Shown in pieces: positions 18,959 to 28,182 of a stretch of DNA of 64,000 nt. The first letter of the stretch is position 1. Each line of letters begins with the position of its first letter. Below the pieces are notes generated by a model. The model was given only the letters and a program-made list of their open reading frames with translations. It searched no databases and was not told the DNA's origin. Source of the stretch: Anaerolinea sp. (lineage in GTDB: Bacteria; Chloroflexota; Anaerolineae; Promineifilales; Promineifilaceae); NCBI GenBank assembly GCA_014879875.1, contig JACSRF010000180.1, forward strand, positions 1 through 64,000, in the 5' to 3' direction. A program made the position numbers and the translations under genes.

Positions 18959-20442
18959 GGCGCAACCTGGTACAAGACAAAGTCGTCGTACTGGGCGATG
19001 GGCGTCAGGCGGGTATGCGTTTGCAGCCAGGCCAGGTTTTGCGCCGGGCTTTTACCGGCCCACTGCGTTTGTACGTTGTCGGGGTTGATGAGGAGGTAAA
19101 CGGCCGTTTCACGGGTCATTATCTCCTGTAAATCCTGTTCGGTAAGCGAGAAAAGCTCGCGCGTATCAATGGCGGTGTAATGCTGCATGGTAGCCGTCAG
19201 GCCAAAGGCTAAAAGTGTTGCCGTCGCGGGAATTTGCCGACCGACGTCCAATGTCATTTGCTTTGACTGGTTGGCCCAGGCGGTAAAGGCGCCGACATCG
19301 CGCGCGGCCCAGAAAACGCTGCCCAGTAACGCCACCAGGCAATAAGCGAGCAACAACGGCCGCCAGCGGATTGCCAACCACGCCCAAACCCAATCAACCC
19401 CCAAACCGACCAACACCAGCAGCGGTGGGAAAAAGGTGAGGGGGAAGCGCCAGTTTTGCCAGGGAACGCCCGCCAAAAAGAGATAAACGGTCAGCGGCCA
19501 ACCAATCAAGAGGACGGCAAGGGCCGGTTTCTGTCGCCGCATGGTCCACAACCCTATCAACCAAAAGGGGGCAAATAAGGGAAAGATGTAGGCGGGGTGA
19601 AAAGTAGGCCGGGCATAAAAGTGGCCGGTAGCGTACTCGTAGTGGAAACGGCCGTCGGCGTTAAGCATCTCTTTTTGCAGCGCATTGGCCGGATTCCAGC
19701 TATATACGGTAAGGTCGCCCACATAGGATAGTTCGCTGCGGGAAAGATCGGCGACAAAGTGCAGGCCGAAAATGCTTCCAACAATGGCGACCGCGATAGC
19801 AGAGGCGACCACCATCTGGCGCAGGGGGATGCGGGTGGCGCGCCAGGCCAGGAGGGCGCTGCAGCCCCAGGGAAGGATCAGCAGCGCATAGATCCAGCGG
19901 GTGAGGATAGCGAAAGCCAGCAGGACGGCTGTCAAGGCCAGCCATTGCCAAGAGAGACGGCGCAGATAGCGGATCATGCTCAAGGCTGACAATGTGGCCC
20001 ATAAAAGCGCCGGCGCATCGGCCATGACCGACAAGCTGGAAAGTAATAGTTGCGCGGCAACGGCGGCCAACAGTCCGGCAGTCAACGCGCCGCGCGGGGC
20101 GGAGAGCCGTTCGCGGCCGTATTCAAGGACAAGTAAGTAGACGAGCGGGGCAATGGCCGCGCCGGTTAGCAGGCTGGCTAACTGCCCGGCAACTGGATGC
20201 GGACCAATGAAAACGGCCGTAAACAGGATGAGCATGGGGTAGCCGATGGGCCAGAAGAAGGGAGGCGGAGGTTGACCTGCCACCAGCGCCGCCCGCAAGG
20301 AAAGGGCATAGTTGAAATAAGCAAACGGGTCTTGTCCGTATAATCCGTCGAATTGGCTGAAAGCGACAAAAACGAGACGCACCAGCAGGGCAAATAAAAA
20401 AAGAAAAAGCGGGAGCCAGGGGTAGAGTCGCTGCATGGGCAT
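18955..20442 (-). CDS. membrane glycosyltransferase (GT39/ArnT-like)
   Basis: Multi-[25 protein letters not shown]...[15 protein letters not shown]; 4-nt overlap with next gene. Confidence 0.75.
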   Translation of the reverse strand: MPMQRLYPWLPLFLFLFALLVRLVFVAFSQFDGLYGQDPFAYFNYALSLRAALVAGQPPPPFFWPIGYPMLILFTAVFIGPHPVAGQLASLLTGAAIAPLVYLLVLEYGRERLSAPRGALTAGLLAAVAAQLLLSSLSVMADAPALLWATLSALSMIRYLRRLSWQWLALTAVLLAFAILTRWIYALLILPWGCSALLAWRATRIPLRQMVVASAIAVAIVGSIFGLHFVADLSRSELSYVGDLTVYSWNPANALQKEMLNADGRFHYEYATGHFYARPTFHPAYIFPLFAPFWLIGLWTMRRQKPALAVLLIGWPLTVYLFLAGVPWQNWRFPLTFFPPLLVLVGLGVDWVWAWLAIRWRPLLLAYCLVALLGSVFWAARDVGAFTAWANQSKQMTLDVGRQIPATATLLAFGLTATMQHYTAIDTRELFSLTEQDLQEIMTRETAVYLLINPDNVQTQWAGKSPAQNLAWLQTHTRLTPIAQYDDFVLYQVAP

Positions 20443-20463
20443 ATCGTACTATACTGTTGGGGT

Positions 20464-21159
20464 TTGTGGTACATTTGGTTTATGCTGAAACAGACGATAC
20501 GTTTTTGGGGACGGCTCTGGTACCGGACGCGCTTTTTGCTATTCCAGCGCCATCGTTTTGACCGGTTGACGCTGGAGTGGGTGGTGGGACGGCCGTTTCT
20601 CATTTTGCCCCAGGTGTTTAACCCTGCCCTCTTTTGGACGAGCGAATGGATGGCCCACGCCCTCAACGAGCGGCTGATTCCGCCCGGCGCGCGGGTCCTG
20701 GACATGGGAACGGGGTCGGGCGTGGGGGCGGTGTGTGCGGCGCAGTGGACAAACCGGGTAACGGCCGTAGATATTAACCCGGCGGCCGTGCGCTGCGCCC
20801 GCATCAACGTTTTGCTGAATGAAGTGGAAGATTGCGTCACTGTCAGAGAGGGGGATTTATTTACGGCCGTATCCGGCGAAACGTTCGACGTCATCCTCTT
20901 CAACCCGCCCTACTTTTCCGGTCAGCCGCAAAACGCCCTGGATCGCGCCTTTCGCGCCGAAGATGTAATTGAGCGTTTCGTTGATCAACTACATGGGCAT
21001 CTCAACCCAAACGGCTGCGCCCTGATCCTGCTCTCGTCAGAGGGCGACGAGAGCCGCTTTCTCGCCCTGTTCCGGCAGCATGGCTGTGAGGTTGAGGTCG
21101 CCGCGCAACGGCCGTTGCCCACCGAAACCCTCACCCTCTACGCCCTGCGCTGGAAATGA
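20464..21159 (+). CDS. class I SAM-dependent methyltransferase, HemK/PrmA-like
   Basis: ARVLDMGTGSGVGAVCAAQ...VILFNPPYFSG. Confidence 0.85.
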   Translation: MWYIWFMLKQTIRFWGRLWYRTRFLLFQRHRFDRLTLEWVVGRPFLILPQVFNPALFWTSEWMAHALNERLIPPGARVLDMGTGSGVGAVCAAQWTNRVTAVDINPAAVRCARINVLLNEVEDCVTVREGDLFTAVSGETFDVILFNPPYFSGQPQNALDRAFRAEDVIERFVDQLHGHLNPNGCALILLSSEGDESRFLALFRQHGCEVEVAAQRPLPTETLTLYALRWK

Positions 21160-21189
21160 ATAGGGCGTAGAGGTAGAGGGGACATCATT

Positions 21190-22782
21190 GTGTTGTTGAT
21201 TGTTGGTTTGGATGGAGCGACATTTGATTTACTCTTGCCGTGGTTGGCAGAAGGCCATTTGCCGACGATGGCCCGCTGGCGACAAGAGGGCGTCTCCGCA
21301 CCGTTAACTTCCACCATGCCACCGGTGACGCCGGCGGCATGGGCCACCTTCATGAGTGGCAAAAATCCGGGCAAGCATGGCATTTTTGACTTTTTTCACC
21401 CCCGTTCCCCCGACCTGGATAAGCCGCAGCTCGTCAACATGACCGATATGAAGGCACGGCCGTTCTGGGATTATCTTGCAGACGCAGGGCGGCGGGTGGG
21501 CGTGTTAAACGTGCCCTTAACCTACCCACCACGGCCGGTCAACGGCTTCCTCGTCCCCGGCTTGCTCAGCCCGGACGAGGGGGCGACCACATTTCCGCCC
21601 GACTTGCTGACCCCTTACCGGGCCGAACTGGGGCCGTACCGTCTCGTCCCCCACCAGCATTATCATCCGCGCCGGATAGACGACTATGTGGCTGACCTGC
21701 GCCGCGTCACCGAGACGCAAATTCAGTACGCCCTGCGCATTGTCCAGGATCATCCAGTGGATTTTTTGATCATTCACTTTCTGGCGCCCGATCTGGCCCA
21801 GCATAAACTGTGGCATACGCAAGATAAAACCCATCCCTGGTACCGGCCGGAACTGTGGGCGCGTTATGGGACAGTAATTCGAGAAATTTTCGCCCAAATT
21901 GATCGAGGATTGGCGGCGCTGCTGGCTTTGTTACCGGCGGATACGGCCGTTATCCTCATGAGCGATCACGGCTTTGGCTCCCAACATGAGGTGGTCAACC
22001 TGAACAACTATTTGCTGCAAACCGGCCTGATGTCCCTGAAACCGGAGGCTGACGTTCGCCTGCGCGCCTGGAGCGCCCGGCAAAAAGGGTTGTCCGGCGC
22101 GGCTGCTCGTTTGGCCCGCTGGCGCGGTCGGGAGCGGCTGTTGGGTTTTGCCGATGTGGATTGGGGCCGCACCCGCGCTTACGCCCGCGGCCACATGGGG
22201 CAGGTTTATCTGAATCTACAGGGGCGCGAACCGCAGGGCATCGTCCCGGCGGACGATTACCACACTGTCCGCGACGAAATCAGCGGCTTGCTCCGATCAT
22301 TGCGCCACCCCGACGGGGAACGGCCATTAGTCCAGACCATCATCCCCAGAGAAGCCGCCGCGCACGGACCTTACCTGGCCAATGGTCCAGACCTGCACCT
22401 GATCATGGACGACTACCACACCCTGGCCTATCCTCTTTTTGCCGCTGACGGCCGTCTGGTGACCCAGCAGCGATTGGTAGATTCCGGCAACCACCGGCTG
22501 GAGGGGATTTTTGTGGCCGCCGGCCCAGACATTCAGCGCGGCGGCGCGATACAAGGGGCGCGCTTGCTGGACATCGCCCCCACCGCGCTCCATTGGTTGG
22601 GTGTACCTCTCCCGGATGATCTGGACGGGCGCGTCTTGACCGAGATATTTACGGTTGAGTTTAACGGCCGTCATCCCCTTACTTACCAACCGGCGCAGGC
22701 GGCCGGGTCTGCGCCCGCGTCGCTGCCCGACGCGGCGCAGGCAGAGTTGATCGAACGACTGCGTAACCTGGGCTATTTGTGA
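21190..22782 (+). CDS. alkaline phosphatase superfamily / type I phosphodiesterase-like protein
   Basis: GTG start; LLIVGLDGATFDLLLPWLAEGHLPTM...TPAAWATFMSGKNPGKHGIFDFF...VILMSDHGFG. Confidence 0.88.
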   Translation: MLLIVGLDGATFDLLLPWLAEGHLPTMARWRQEGVSAPLTSTMPPVTPAAWATFMSGKNPGKHGIFDFFHPRSPDLDKPQLVNMTDMKARPFWDYLADAGRRVGVLNVPLTYPPRPVNGFLVPGLLSPDEGATTFPPDLLTPYRAELGPYRLVPHQHYHPRRIDDYVADLRRVTETQIQYALRIVQDHPVDFLIIHFLAPDLAQHKLWHTQDKTHPWYRPELWARYGTVIREIFAQIDRGLAALLALLPADTAVILMSDHGFGSQHEVVNLNNYLLQTGLMSLKPEADVRLRAWSARQKGLSGAAARLARWRGRERLLGFADVDWGRTRAYARGHMGQVYLNLQGREPQGIVPADDYHTVRDEISGLLRSLRHPDGERPLVQTIIPREAAAHGPYLANGPDLHLIMDDYHTLAYPLFAADGRLVTQQRLVDSGNHRLEGIFVAAGPDIQRGGAIQGARLLDIAPTALHWLGVPLPDDLDGRVLTEIFTVEFNGRHPLTYQPAQAAGSAPASLPDAAQAELIERLRNLGYL

Positions 22783-23945
22783 TGCGCCGGAGTAAATTAC
22801 AGCGCCGCGCCGGGCTGGTGGTCGCCAACTCCTTGCACAACGTACTGCCGATGCTGCTGACGCCATTCGTCTCTTTGCTGGTCATCCGGCAAACGTCGGC
22901 GGCTTTGTGGGGTACGTTTGTGTCCGTGTTGATCACGGTACAGTTAGGGGCGCATCTGGCTGCCTGGGGCAACGACGCCTATTTGCTGCGGGAGTTCAGC
23001 CGCAATCCGGCGGGCATTGCCCACGCCTGGCAAAGTTGTTTGCGCACCAGGCTGGCGCTGTTTGCCGGTTTGGCGCTGCTGGCCGCGCTGCTTTACCCGC
23101 AGACGGCCGGTTGGATTATCTTATGGGGGGTGGCGCTGGCCTTGCACCAATCTTGCGCCGTCATGGTGACATACAAACGGGATTTTCTCCTGGCGGCCGG
23201 CGTGGAGTTGGTTGGGCTGGCAGGGATGGTGACGGCCGTTTTCTGTGCGGGCGAGGCGATTACGCCGAATTGGTTGCTGCGGTTGTTTGCGCTAACGACG
23301 CTGGCGAAGGCGATAGGGCTGCTGCTGCGTTATCGGGCGATTGTGTGGGGGGGAGACGGCCGTTTCCAACCCCGCTATTTTCTCCTGGCCCTACCTTTCT
23401 TTCTACTCGGCTTTGGCGGGATGCTCAACTCGCGCATTGACCTCTATATCGTCGCTCTCTATTTCCCGGCCGAAGCGGTCGGAACTTACCAGGTTTTCTC
23501 CAGCTTCTTGCTCTATGTCCAGGCATTAGCCGGGTTTGTTGTGCTGCCGTTTGTCAAAACCATCTATCGCTTACCCTACACCGCCATTCGCCCAATGGCC
23601 CGCTCCCTGTTTGGCCTGGGCTGCCTCATTGTTCCGGCGGCCATGATCGCCCTTTCTTTCTTGCTGAGCCGATTATATGGTATTCTTTTACCGTCCACCT
23701 TTTTCTGGCTTGGTGGGTTGGCCGTTTTGCCCATTTTTTACTACCTGCCCATCATCTACGCCTTGTACAAGGCCGAAAAGCAGACGACCGTTTTACTGGT
23801 TAATTTGTTGGGCATTGTCAGCGCCCTGCTTCTAAACCTTACCTTGCTCCCCCGCCTGGGGCTGATTGGGGCGATTGGGGCGATGGCTCTGATTAAATGG
23901 TTGGCGCTGCTCATTTACGACTGGCAAGGTAGACGACTATATTGA
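22779..23945 (+). CDS. oligosaccharide flippase-like membrane protein
   Basis: Multi-TM; 4-nt overlap with upstream gene; GFGGMLNSRIDLYIVALYFPAEAVGTYQVFSSFLLYVQALAGFVVLPF. Confidence 0.78.
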   Translation: MMRRSKLQRRAGLVVANSLHNVLPMLLTPFVSLLVIRQTSAALWGTFVSVLITVQLGAHLAAWGNDAYLLREFSRNPAGIAHAWQSCLRTRLALFAGLALLAALLYPQTAGWIILWGVALALHQSCAVMVTYKRDFLLAAGVELVGLAGMVTAVFCAGEAITPNWLLRLFALTTLAKAIGLLLRYRAIVWGGDGRFQPRYFLLALPFFLLGFGGMLNSRIDLYIVALYFPAEAVGTYQVFSSFLLYVQALAGFVVLPFVKTIYRLPYTAIRPMARSLFGLGCLIVPAAMIALSFLLSRLYGILLPSTFFWLGGLAVLPIFYYLPIIYALYKAEKQTTVLLVNLLGIVSALLLNLTLLPRLGLIGAIGAMALIKWLALLIYDWQGRRLY

Positions 23946-23950
23946 CGCCT

Positions 23951-25408
23951 ATGGACATTCTCCTCGCGCACGGTTATTTTATTGCTGAAGACGAACATGA
24001 GCGGGCGATCATGAAGCCTTACCCTACCCTGGGTTTGCTTTATATCTCGTCCCACCTGAAAGCCAAGGGCTTTACGGTGGATTTATTCGACGGCACGTTC
24101 CAGACAATGGCTGATTTTGTGGCGCATGTGCGCCGGAAACGGCCGTCCCTCGTCGGCCTCTACTGCAATCTAATGACCAAACAAAATATTCTGCGCATGA
24201 TCCCGGTGTGCAAGGAAGTGGGGGCGACGGTTATTCTGGGCGGGCCAGAACCGGCCAACTACGCCGCCGAATACCTGACCTTTCACGCGGATATTGTGGT
24301 CGTTGGTGAAGGGGAATTGACGCTGGAGGAGCTAATTCCTCATCTGGCGCGGCACGGCCGCAGCCAACTCAACGCCATCCAGGGTCTCATTTTCCAGGAC
24401 GACGATGGGCGCCTGGTACAGACGGCGGCGCGGCCCTATATCAAAGACCTCTCCGCCCAGCCCTGGCCTGACCGGGAAGCCATAGACATGCCTCGCTACC
24501 TCGATACCTGGAAAACCCATCACGGCCGTAGTTCCGTTTCCCTCATCACAGCGCGGGGTTGCCCTTACACCTGTACCTGGTGCAGCCATTCTGTTTTCGG
24601 CCACACCCACCGCCGCCGCGCGGTCGAAGACGTGGCCGACGAAGTGGCCTGGATTCAAGAAACCTACCAGCCCGACCAGCTATGGTACGCCGACGACGTG
24701 CTGACCATTGCCCCCCGCTGGTTTCTCAGCTACGCCGCCGAACTGAAACGGCGCGGTCTGGGCGTCCCCTTTGAATGTATCAGCCGCCCCGACCGGCTGG
24801 ACGAAAAGATTGTCGCCGCCCTGGCCGACATGGGCTGCGAACGGCTTTGGCTCGGTTCGGAGAGCGGTTCGCAGCCTGTCCTGGAGAGGATGAAGCGCAA
24901 AACCGAGGTGGCCGATTTGCTGGCGAAAAACCGGCTGCTGCAAGCGGCGGGCATTGAAGTGGGCATGTTTATCATGCTCGGCTACGACGGCGAGGAAATG
25001 GCCGACATTGAAGCGACGGCAGCTTATTTGAAGGAGGCGAACCCAGACCTGTTTCTAACAACGGTGGCTTATCCCATCAAAGGCACGGCCTATTACAACG
25101 CTGTTGCCGACCGGGTCACGACGCCGCTGGCCTGGGACGCACGAACAGACCGGGATTTACAGGTAAACGGCCGTTACTCGCGCCAATTTTACGATCATGC
25201 CACCCGCTGGCTGGTCAACACCGTCAACCTGAGCAAGGCGTGGCGCGCCGGGCAGCGCCATCCTCTGCGCCTGGGGAAACTGTGGCTTAACACCCAACGC
25301 GGCCGTTTGGGGATGCGCCTGACCCAACATCAGCGCGAAAGCGGCCAAACGGCAGACAGCGGTGGCCGGGGCTGGTCGGCCAAAGAGCGAGCCGCCGATG
25401 GCTGGTAA
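23951..25408 (+). CDS. B12-binding-type radical SAM protein
   Basis: TARGCPYTCTWCSHSVFG (CxxxCxxC); WLGSESGSQPVLERMKRKT. Confidence 0.9.
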   Translation: MDILLAHGYFIAEDEHERAIMKPYPTLGLLYISSHLKAKGFTVDLFDGTFQTMADFVAHVRRKRPSLVGLYCNLMTKQNILRMIPVCKEVGATVILGGPEPANYAAEYLTFHADIVVVGEGELTLEELIPHLARHGRSQLNAIQGLIFQDDDGRLVQTAARPYIKDLSAQPWPDREAIDMPRYLDTWKTHHGRSSVSLITARGCPYTCTWCSHSVFGHTHRRRAVEDVADEVAWIQETYQPDQLWYADDVLTIAPRWFLSYAAELKRRGLGVPFECISRPDRLDEKIVAALADMGCERLWLGSESGSQPVLERMKRKTEVADLLAKNRLLQAAGIEVGMFIMLGYDGEEMADIEATAAYLKEANPDLFLTTVAYPIKGTAYYNAVADRVTTPLAWDARTDRDLQVNGRYSRQFYDHATRWLVNTVNLSKAWRAGQRHPLRLGKLWLNTQRGRLGMRLTQHQRESGQTADSGGRGWSAKERAADGW

Positions 25409-26222
25409 TACGGATCCTTCGCCGCCGCTCCGGATTAACCCTGCGGCCTTCGACGCCTTTACCGCCGATTATGACGTTGCCTTTACCCATTCCAACCTCG
25501 GCCAAATGCTGCGCCAACGGGTCTGGCGCGTTCTGGCTGCCTGTTTTCAGGCCGGGCAAACGGTGTTAGAACTGGCCTGCGGCACCGGCGAAGACGCCGT
25601 CTGGTTGGCGCAGCGGGGCATTGCGGTCGTGGCTACGGATGGATCGGCAGAGATGGTGCAGGCAACGGCCGTCAAAGCGCAACAAGCCGACGTCGCATCC
25701 CTTATTACGCCCTTACAGCTCTCGCTGCAAGACGTGGGGCAATTTGGCAAATTGCGCCACAGTTATGATGGCGCATTCAGCAATTTTGGCGGTCTCAACA
25801 CTTTGGACGATTGGCGGCCGTTAGCCGCCGCGTTGGCGCAACAGATACGCCCTGGCGGGTATCTGATTCTTGTCCCGATGGGGCCGGTTTGCCCCTGGGA
25901 AATTGGCTGGCATTTCGTGCATGGTGAATGGGGAACGGCCGTGCGCCGCTTGCGCCAACCGGCAGCAGCCCGCATCGGCGCCGATCTGATTCCCGTCTGG
26001 TATCCCTCAGCGCGGCGGCTAAGGCGTGATTTTGCGCCCTGGTTTGACTGCCTGCGCGTGGAAAGTTTGGGCTTGTGGCTGCCGCCCAGCTACCTGGCCC
26101 ATTGGGTAGACCGCCGGCCGCGCTTGTTTGCCACCCTGAACCGGCTGGAAAGTAAAACAGCCCGTTGGAGCGGCGGCTGGGGCGATCATGTTGTCATGGT
26201 ATTCAAACATGCCACCCGCTGA
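25398..26222 (+). CDS. class I SAM-dependent methyltransferase
   Basis: TVLELACGTGEDAVWLAQRGIAVVATDGSAEMV; start at MAGNTD. Confidence 0.88.
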   Translation: MAGNTDPSPPLRINPAAFDAFTADYDVAFTHSNLGQMLRQRVWRVLAACFQAGQTVLELACGTGEDAVWLAQRGIAVVATDGSAEMVQATAVKAQQADVASLITPLQLSLQDVGQFGKLRHSYDGAFSNFGGLNTLDDWRPLAAALAQQIRPGGYLILVPMGPVCPWEIGWHFVHGEWGTAVRRLRQPAAARIGADLIPVWYPSARRLRRDFAPWFDCLRVESLGLWLPPSYLAHWVDRRPRLFATLNRLESKTARWSGGWGDHVVMVFKHATR

Positions 26223-27123
26223 CGCTTTTATCCTGGCCTGCCCTCGCTGCCACACGCCCTTTCCGGCGACGGCCGGCCGCTTCCTTACCTGCGCCCATGA
26301 CGGCCTCGCCTTTAGCCAGGTAGACGGTATCTGGCGCTTTTTGCTGCCAGGGCGGGCAGCCCATCTGAGCCAGTTTATGCGCGAGTATGAGCAGGTGCGC
26401 CAGGCAGAAGGGTGGGGCAAGCCGGACGCTGCTTATTACCGCGCTTTGCCGTTTGCAGATCGCAGCGGCCGTTACCCGGCCATCTGGCATATCCGGGCGC
26501 AAAGTTACCGGGTTTTGCGAAAACGGTTGTTACCGCCAGAGACGCGGCCGCAGCGCATCCTCGATTTAGGGGCGGGTAATGGATGGTTGGCTAACCGGCT
26601 GTCTCAGGACGGTCACGCTGTCGCGGCAGTTGATTTAATGGTTAATGAGGCGGACGGCCTGGGCGCGTACCGCTATTATGACGCCTCTTTTCTCGCTCTC
26701 CAGGCCGAGTTTGATTATTTACCTCTGGCTGCGACCCAGGCCGACGTCGCCATTTTTAATGGGTCGTTTCATTACGCCACTGAGTATGAGCGGACGTTAC
26801 GAGAGGTGCTGCGGGCGCTGCGGCCACAAGGTCGTATCGTCATTATGGATTCACCCCTGTACCGAGATGGGCGCAGCGGACGGCAAATGGCGCTGGAGCG
26901 GCAGGAAATGTTTGCCACTCGCTATGGGTTTCGCGGCAATGCTTTGCCCCACGAGAATTATTTGACCTATGAACGATTGGCGCAGGTCGCGGACGCGCTG
27001 TCTTTACAATGGCAGGTCATCAAACCCTTTTATGGCTGGCGCTGGGCCATCCGCCCCTGGCTGGCTCGTCTGCGCGGTCACCGGGAACCGGCCAGCTTTT
27101 ATCTTATTGTGGGCCAGCGGTAA
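26209..27123 (+). CDS. SAM methyltransferase with N-terminal zinc-ribbon-like segment
   Basis: CPRCHTPFPATAGRFLTCAHDGLAF then RILDLGAGNGWLANRLSQDGHAVAAVDLMVNEADGLGAYRYY. Confidence 0.85.
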   Translation: MPPADAFILACPRCHTPFPATAGRFLTCAHDGLAFSQVDGIWRFLLPGRAAHLSQFMREYEQVRQAEGWGKPDAAYYRALPFADRSGRYPAIWHIRAQSYRVLRKRLLPPETRPQRILDLGAGNGWLANRLSQDGHAVAAVDLMVNEADGLGAYRYYDASFLALQAEFDYLPLAATQADVAIFNGSFHYATEYERTLREVLRALRPQGRIVIMDSPLYRDGRSGRQMALERQEMFATRYGFRGNALPHENYLTYERLAQVADALSLQWQVIKPFYGWRWAIRPWLARLRGHREPASFYLIVGQR

Positions 27124-27968
27124 AGCCCGTAAAAGTAGCGGGGCGCGGCCTTGTTGAACCGGGATTTGAGGTTGGCCGGCCACAGTTGAGGATACGGCCG
27201 TAACTGCACCCCCGCTCTTTCTAACTGCCGCTTATCGTCAAAATCCAGATACCCCTTCATCGGCTTAAAGGGGGGGACGTCGTTTTGCTGCAAATATTGG
27301 TTGAATTCGGCAACCGCTTTGGCTTTGGCGGTAAAATCCTGGAAAAAGCTTAAACCGGTGAGGATGGTCAGGCCGCCAACGGCCGTTTTCTCGCCAGCGG
27401 CCAGGGCATAGGCGACCGGGTCGGCAAAGAACTGGAGGCAGCGGTTGAGGATAACGATGTCGAAGCGGTCATCCAATACCGATAAATCGGCCAGATCCAT
27501 CTGAATGGCCTGCCACCGGGCGCGATAATGCTTTTGGGCGCCCAGACCATCATATTCGTCAATGAAGTAGTCAACGGCCGTTACCTGATGACCTTGCCGC
27601 GTTAACCAGTTGCTCAACCAGCCATTCCAGGCCCCGATTTCTAATATCCGCTGGCTTTTACGCCTGGCGAGAAGCTGCTGCATGACGGCTATATCGTAGG
27701 TTCGTAGGCGCCATTCATGGTTGGTTTGCAATTCGGGAGTGAAAGGGAGCGTTTCATAAACGGCCGGCGCCAGTAATCGCTTCCCTTCCTTTTGTCTGAA
27801 CGGTTCAAACCCGGCCAAAAATGCTGCCAGCTTCCGCTGCAAGGCGGGGTCTAGTAAAACCAGCACATCCGCTTCATGACCAAACTCGTGGTGGTTGGCG
27901 CAGGTAAAGCCAGCGCCGACGGGGTACAGGGTGTGGGCGCAGGTAGGACAGCGTAAAGATAAATGCAT
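27099..27968 (-). CDS. SAM methyltransferase with N-terminal zinc-ribbon-like segment, paralogue of 26209-27123
   Basis: CPTCAHTLYPVGAGFTCANHHEF then RILEIGAWNGWLSNWLTRQGHQVTAVDYFIDEYDGLGAQKHY; start set to MHLSLRC at 27968. Confidence 0.85.
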   Translation of the reverse strand: MHLSLRCPTCAHTLYPVGAGFTCANHHEFGHEADVLVLLDPALQRKLAAFLAGFEPFRQKEGKRLLAPAVYETLPFTPELQTNHEWRLRTYDIAVMQQLLARRKSQRILEIGAWNGWLSNWLTRQGHQVTAVDYFIDEYDGLGAQKHYRARWQAIQMDLADLSVLDDRFDIVILNRCLQFFADPVAYALAAGEKTAVGGLTILTGLSFFQDFTAKAKAVAEFNQYLQQNDVPPFKPMKGYLDFDDKRQLERAGVQLRPYPQLWPANLKSRFNKAAPRYFYGLYRWPTIR

Positions 27969-27992
27969 GGCAAATTTCACATTGCACCCAAT

Positions 27993-28011
27993 AATAGAAT
28001 GGCGTTCTATT
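27993..28011. promoter_or_regulatory. candidate operator AATAGAA-TGGCG-TTCTATT
   Basis: 7-bp perfect inverted repeat 25 nt upstream of the minus-strand methyltransferase start. Confidence 0.4.
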
Positions 28012-28040
28012 TTGTCAACCAGGGTAAACGTCAATCCCAT

Positions 28041-28055
28041 CCTACAACCAGGATA
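28041..28055. repeat. 15-bp direct repeat copy 1 CCTACAACCAGGATA
   Basis: Exact copy at 31677-31691; upstream of histidine kinase gene. Confidence 0.7.
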
Positions 28056-28182
28056 GAGACGATCTTCCCACAGAAATAGGCCACCGTCCGATTTACAGCG
28101 CCGCGACTTCCATCTATACTAAGACAAATATGCAAGGTTTGCCGCGGGTACAAGCCATGTGCGCAAGCCAGGAAGGAATACC

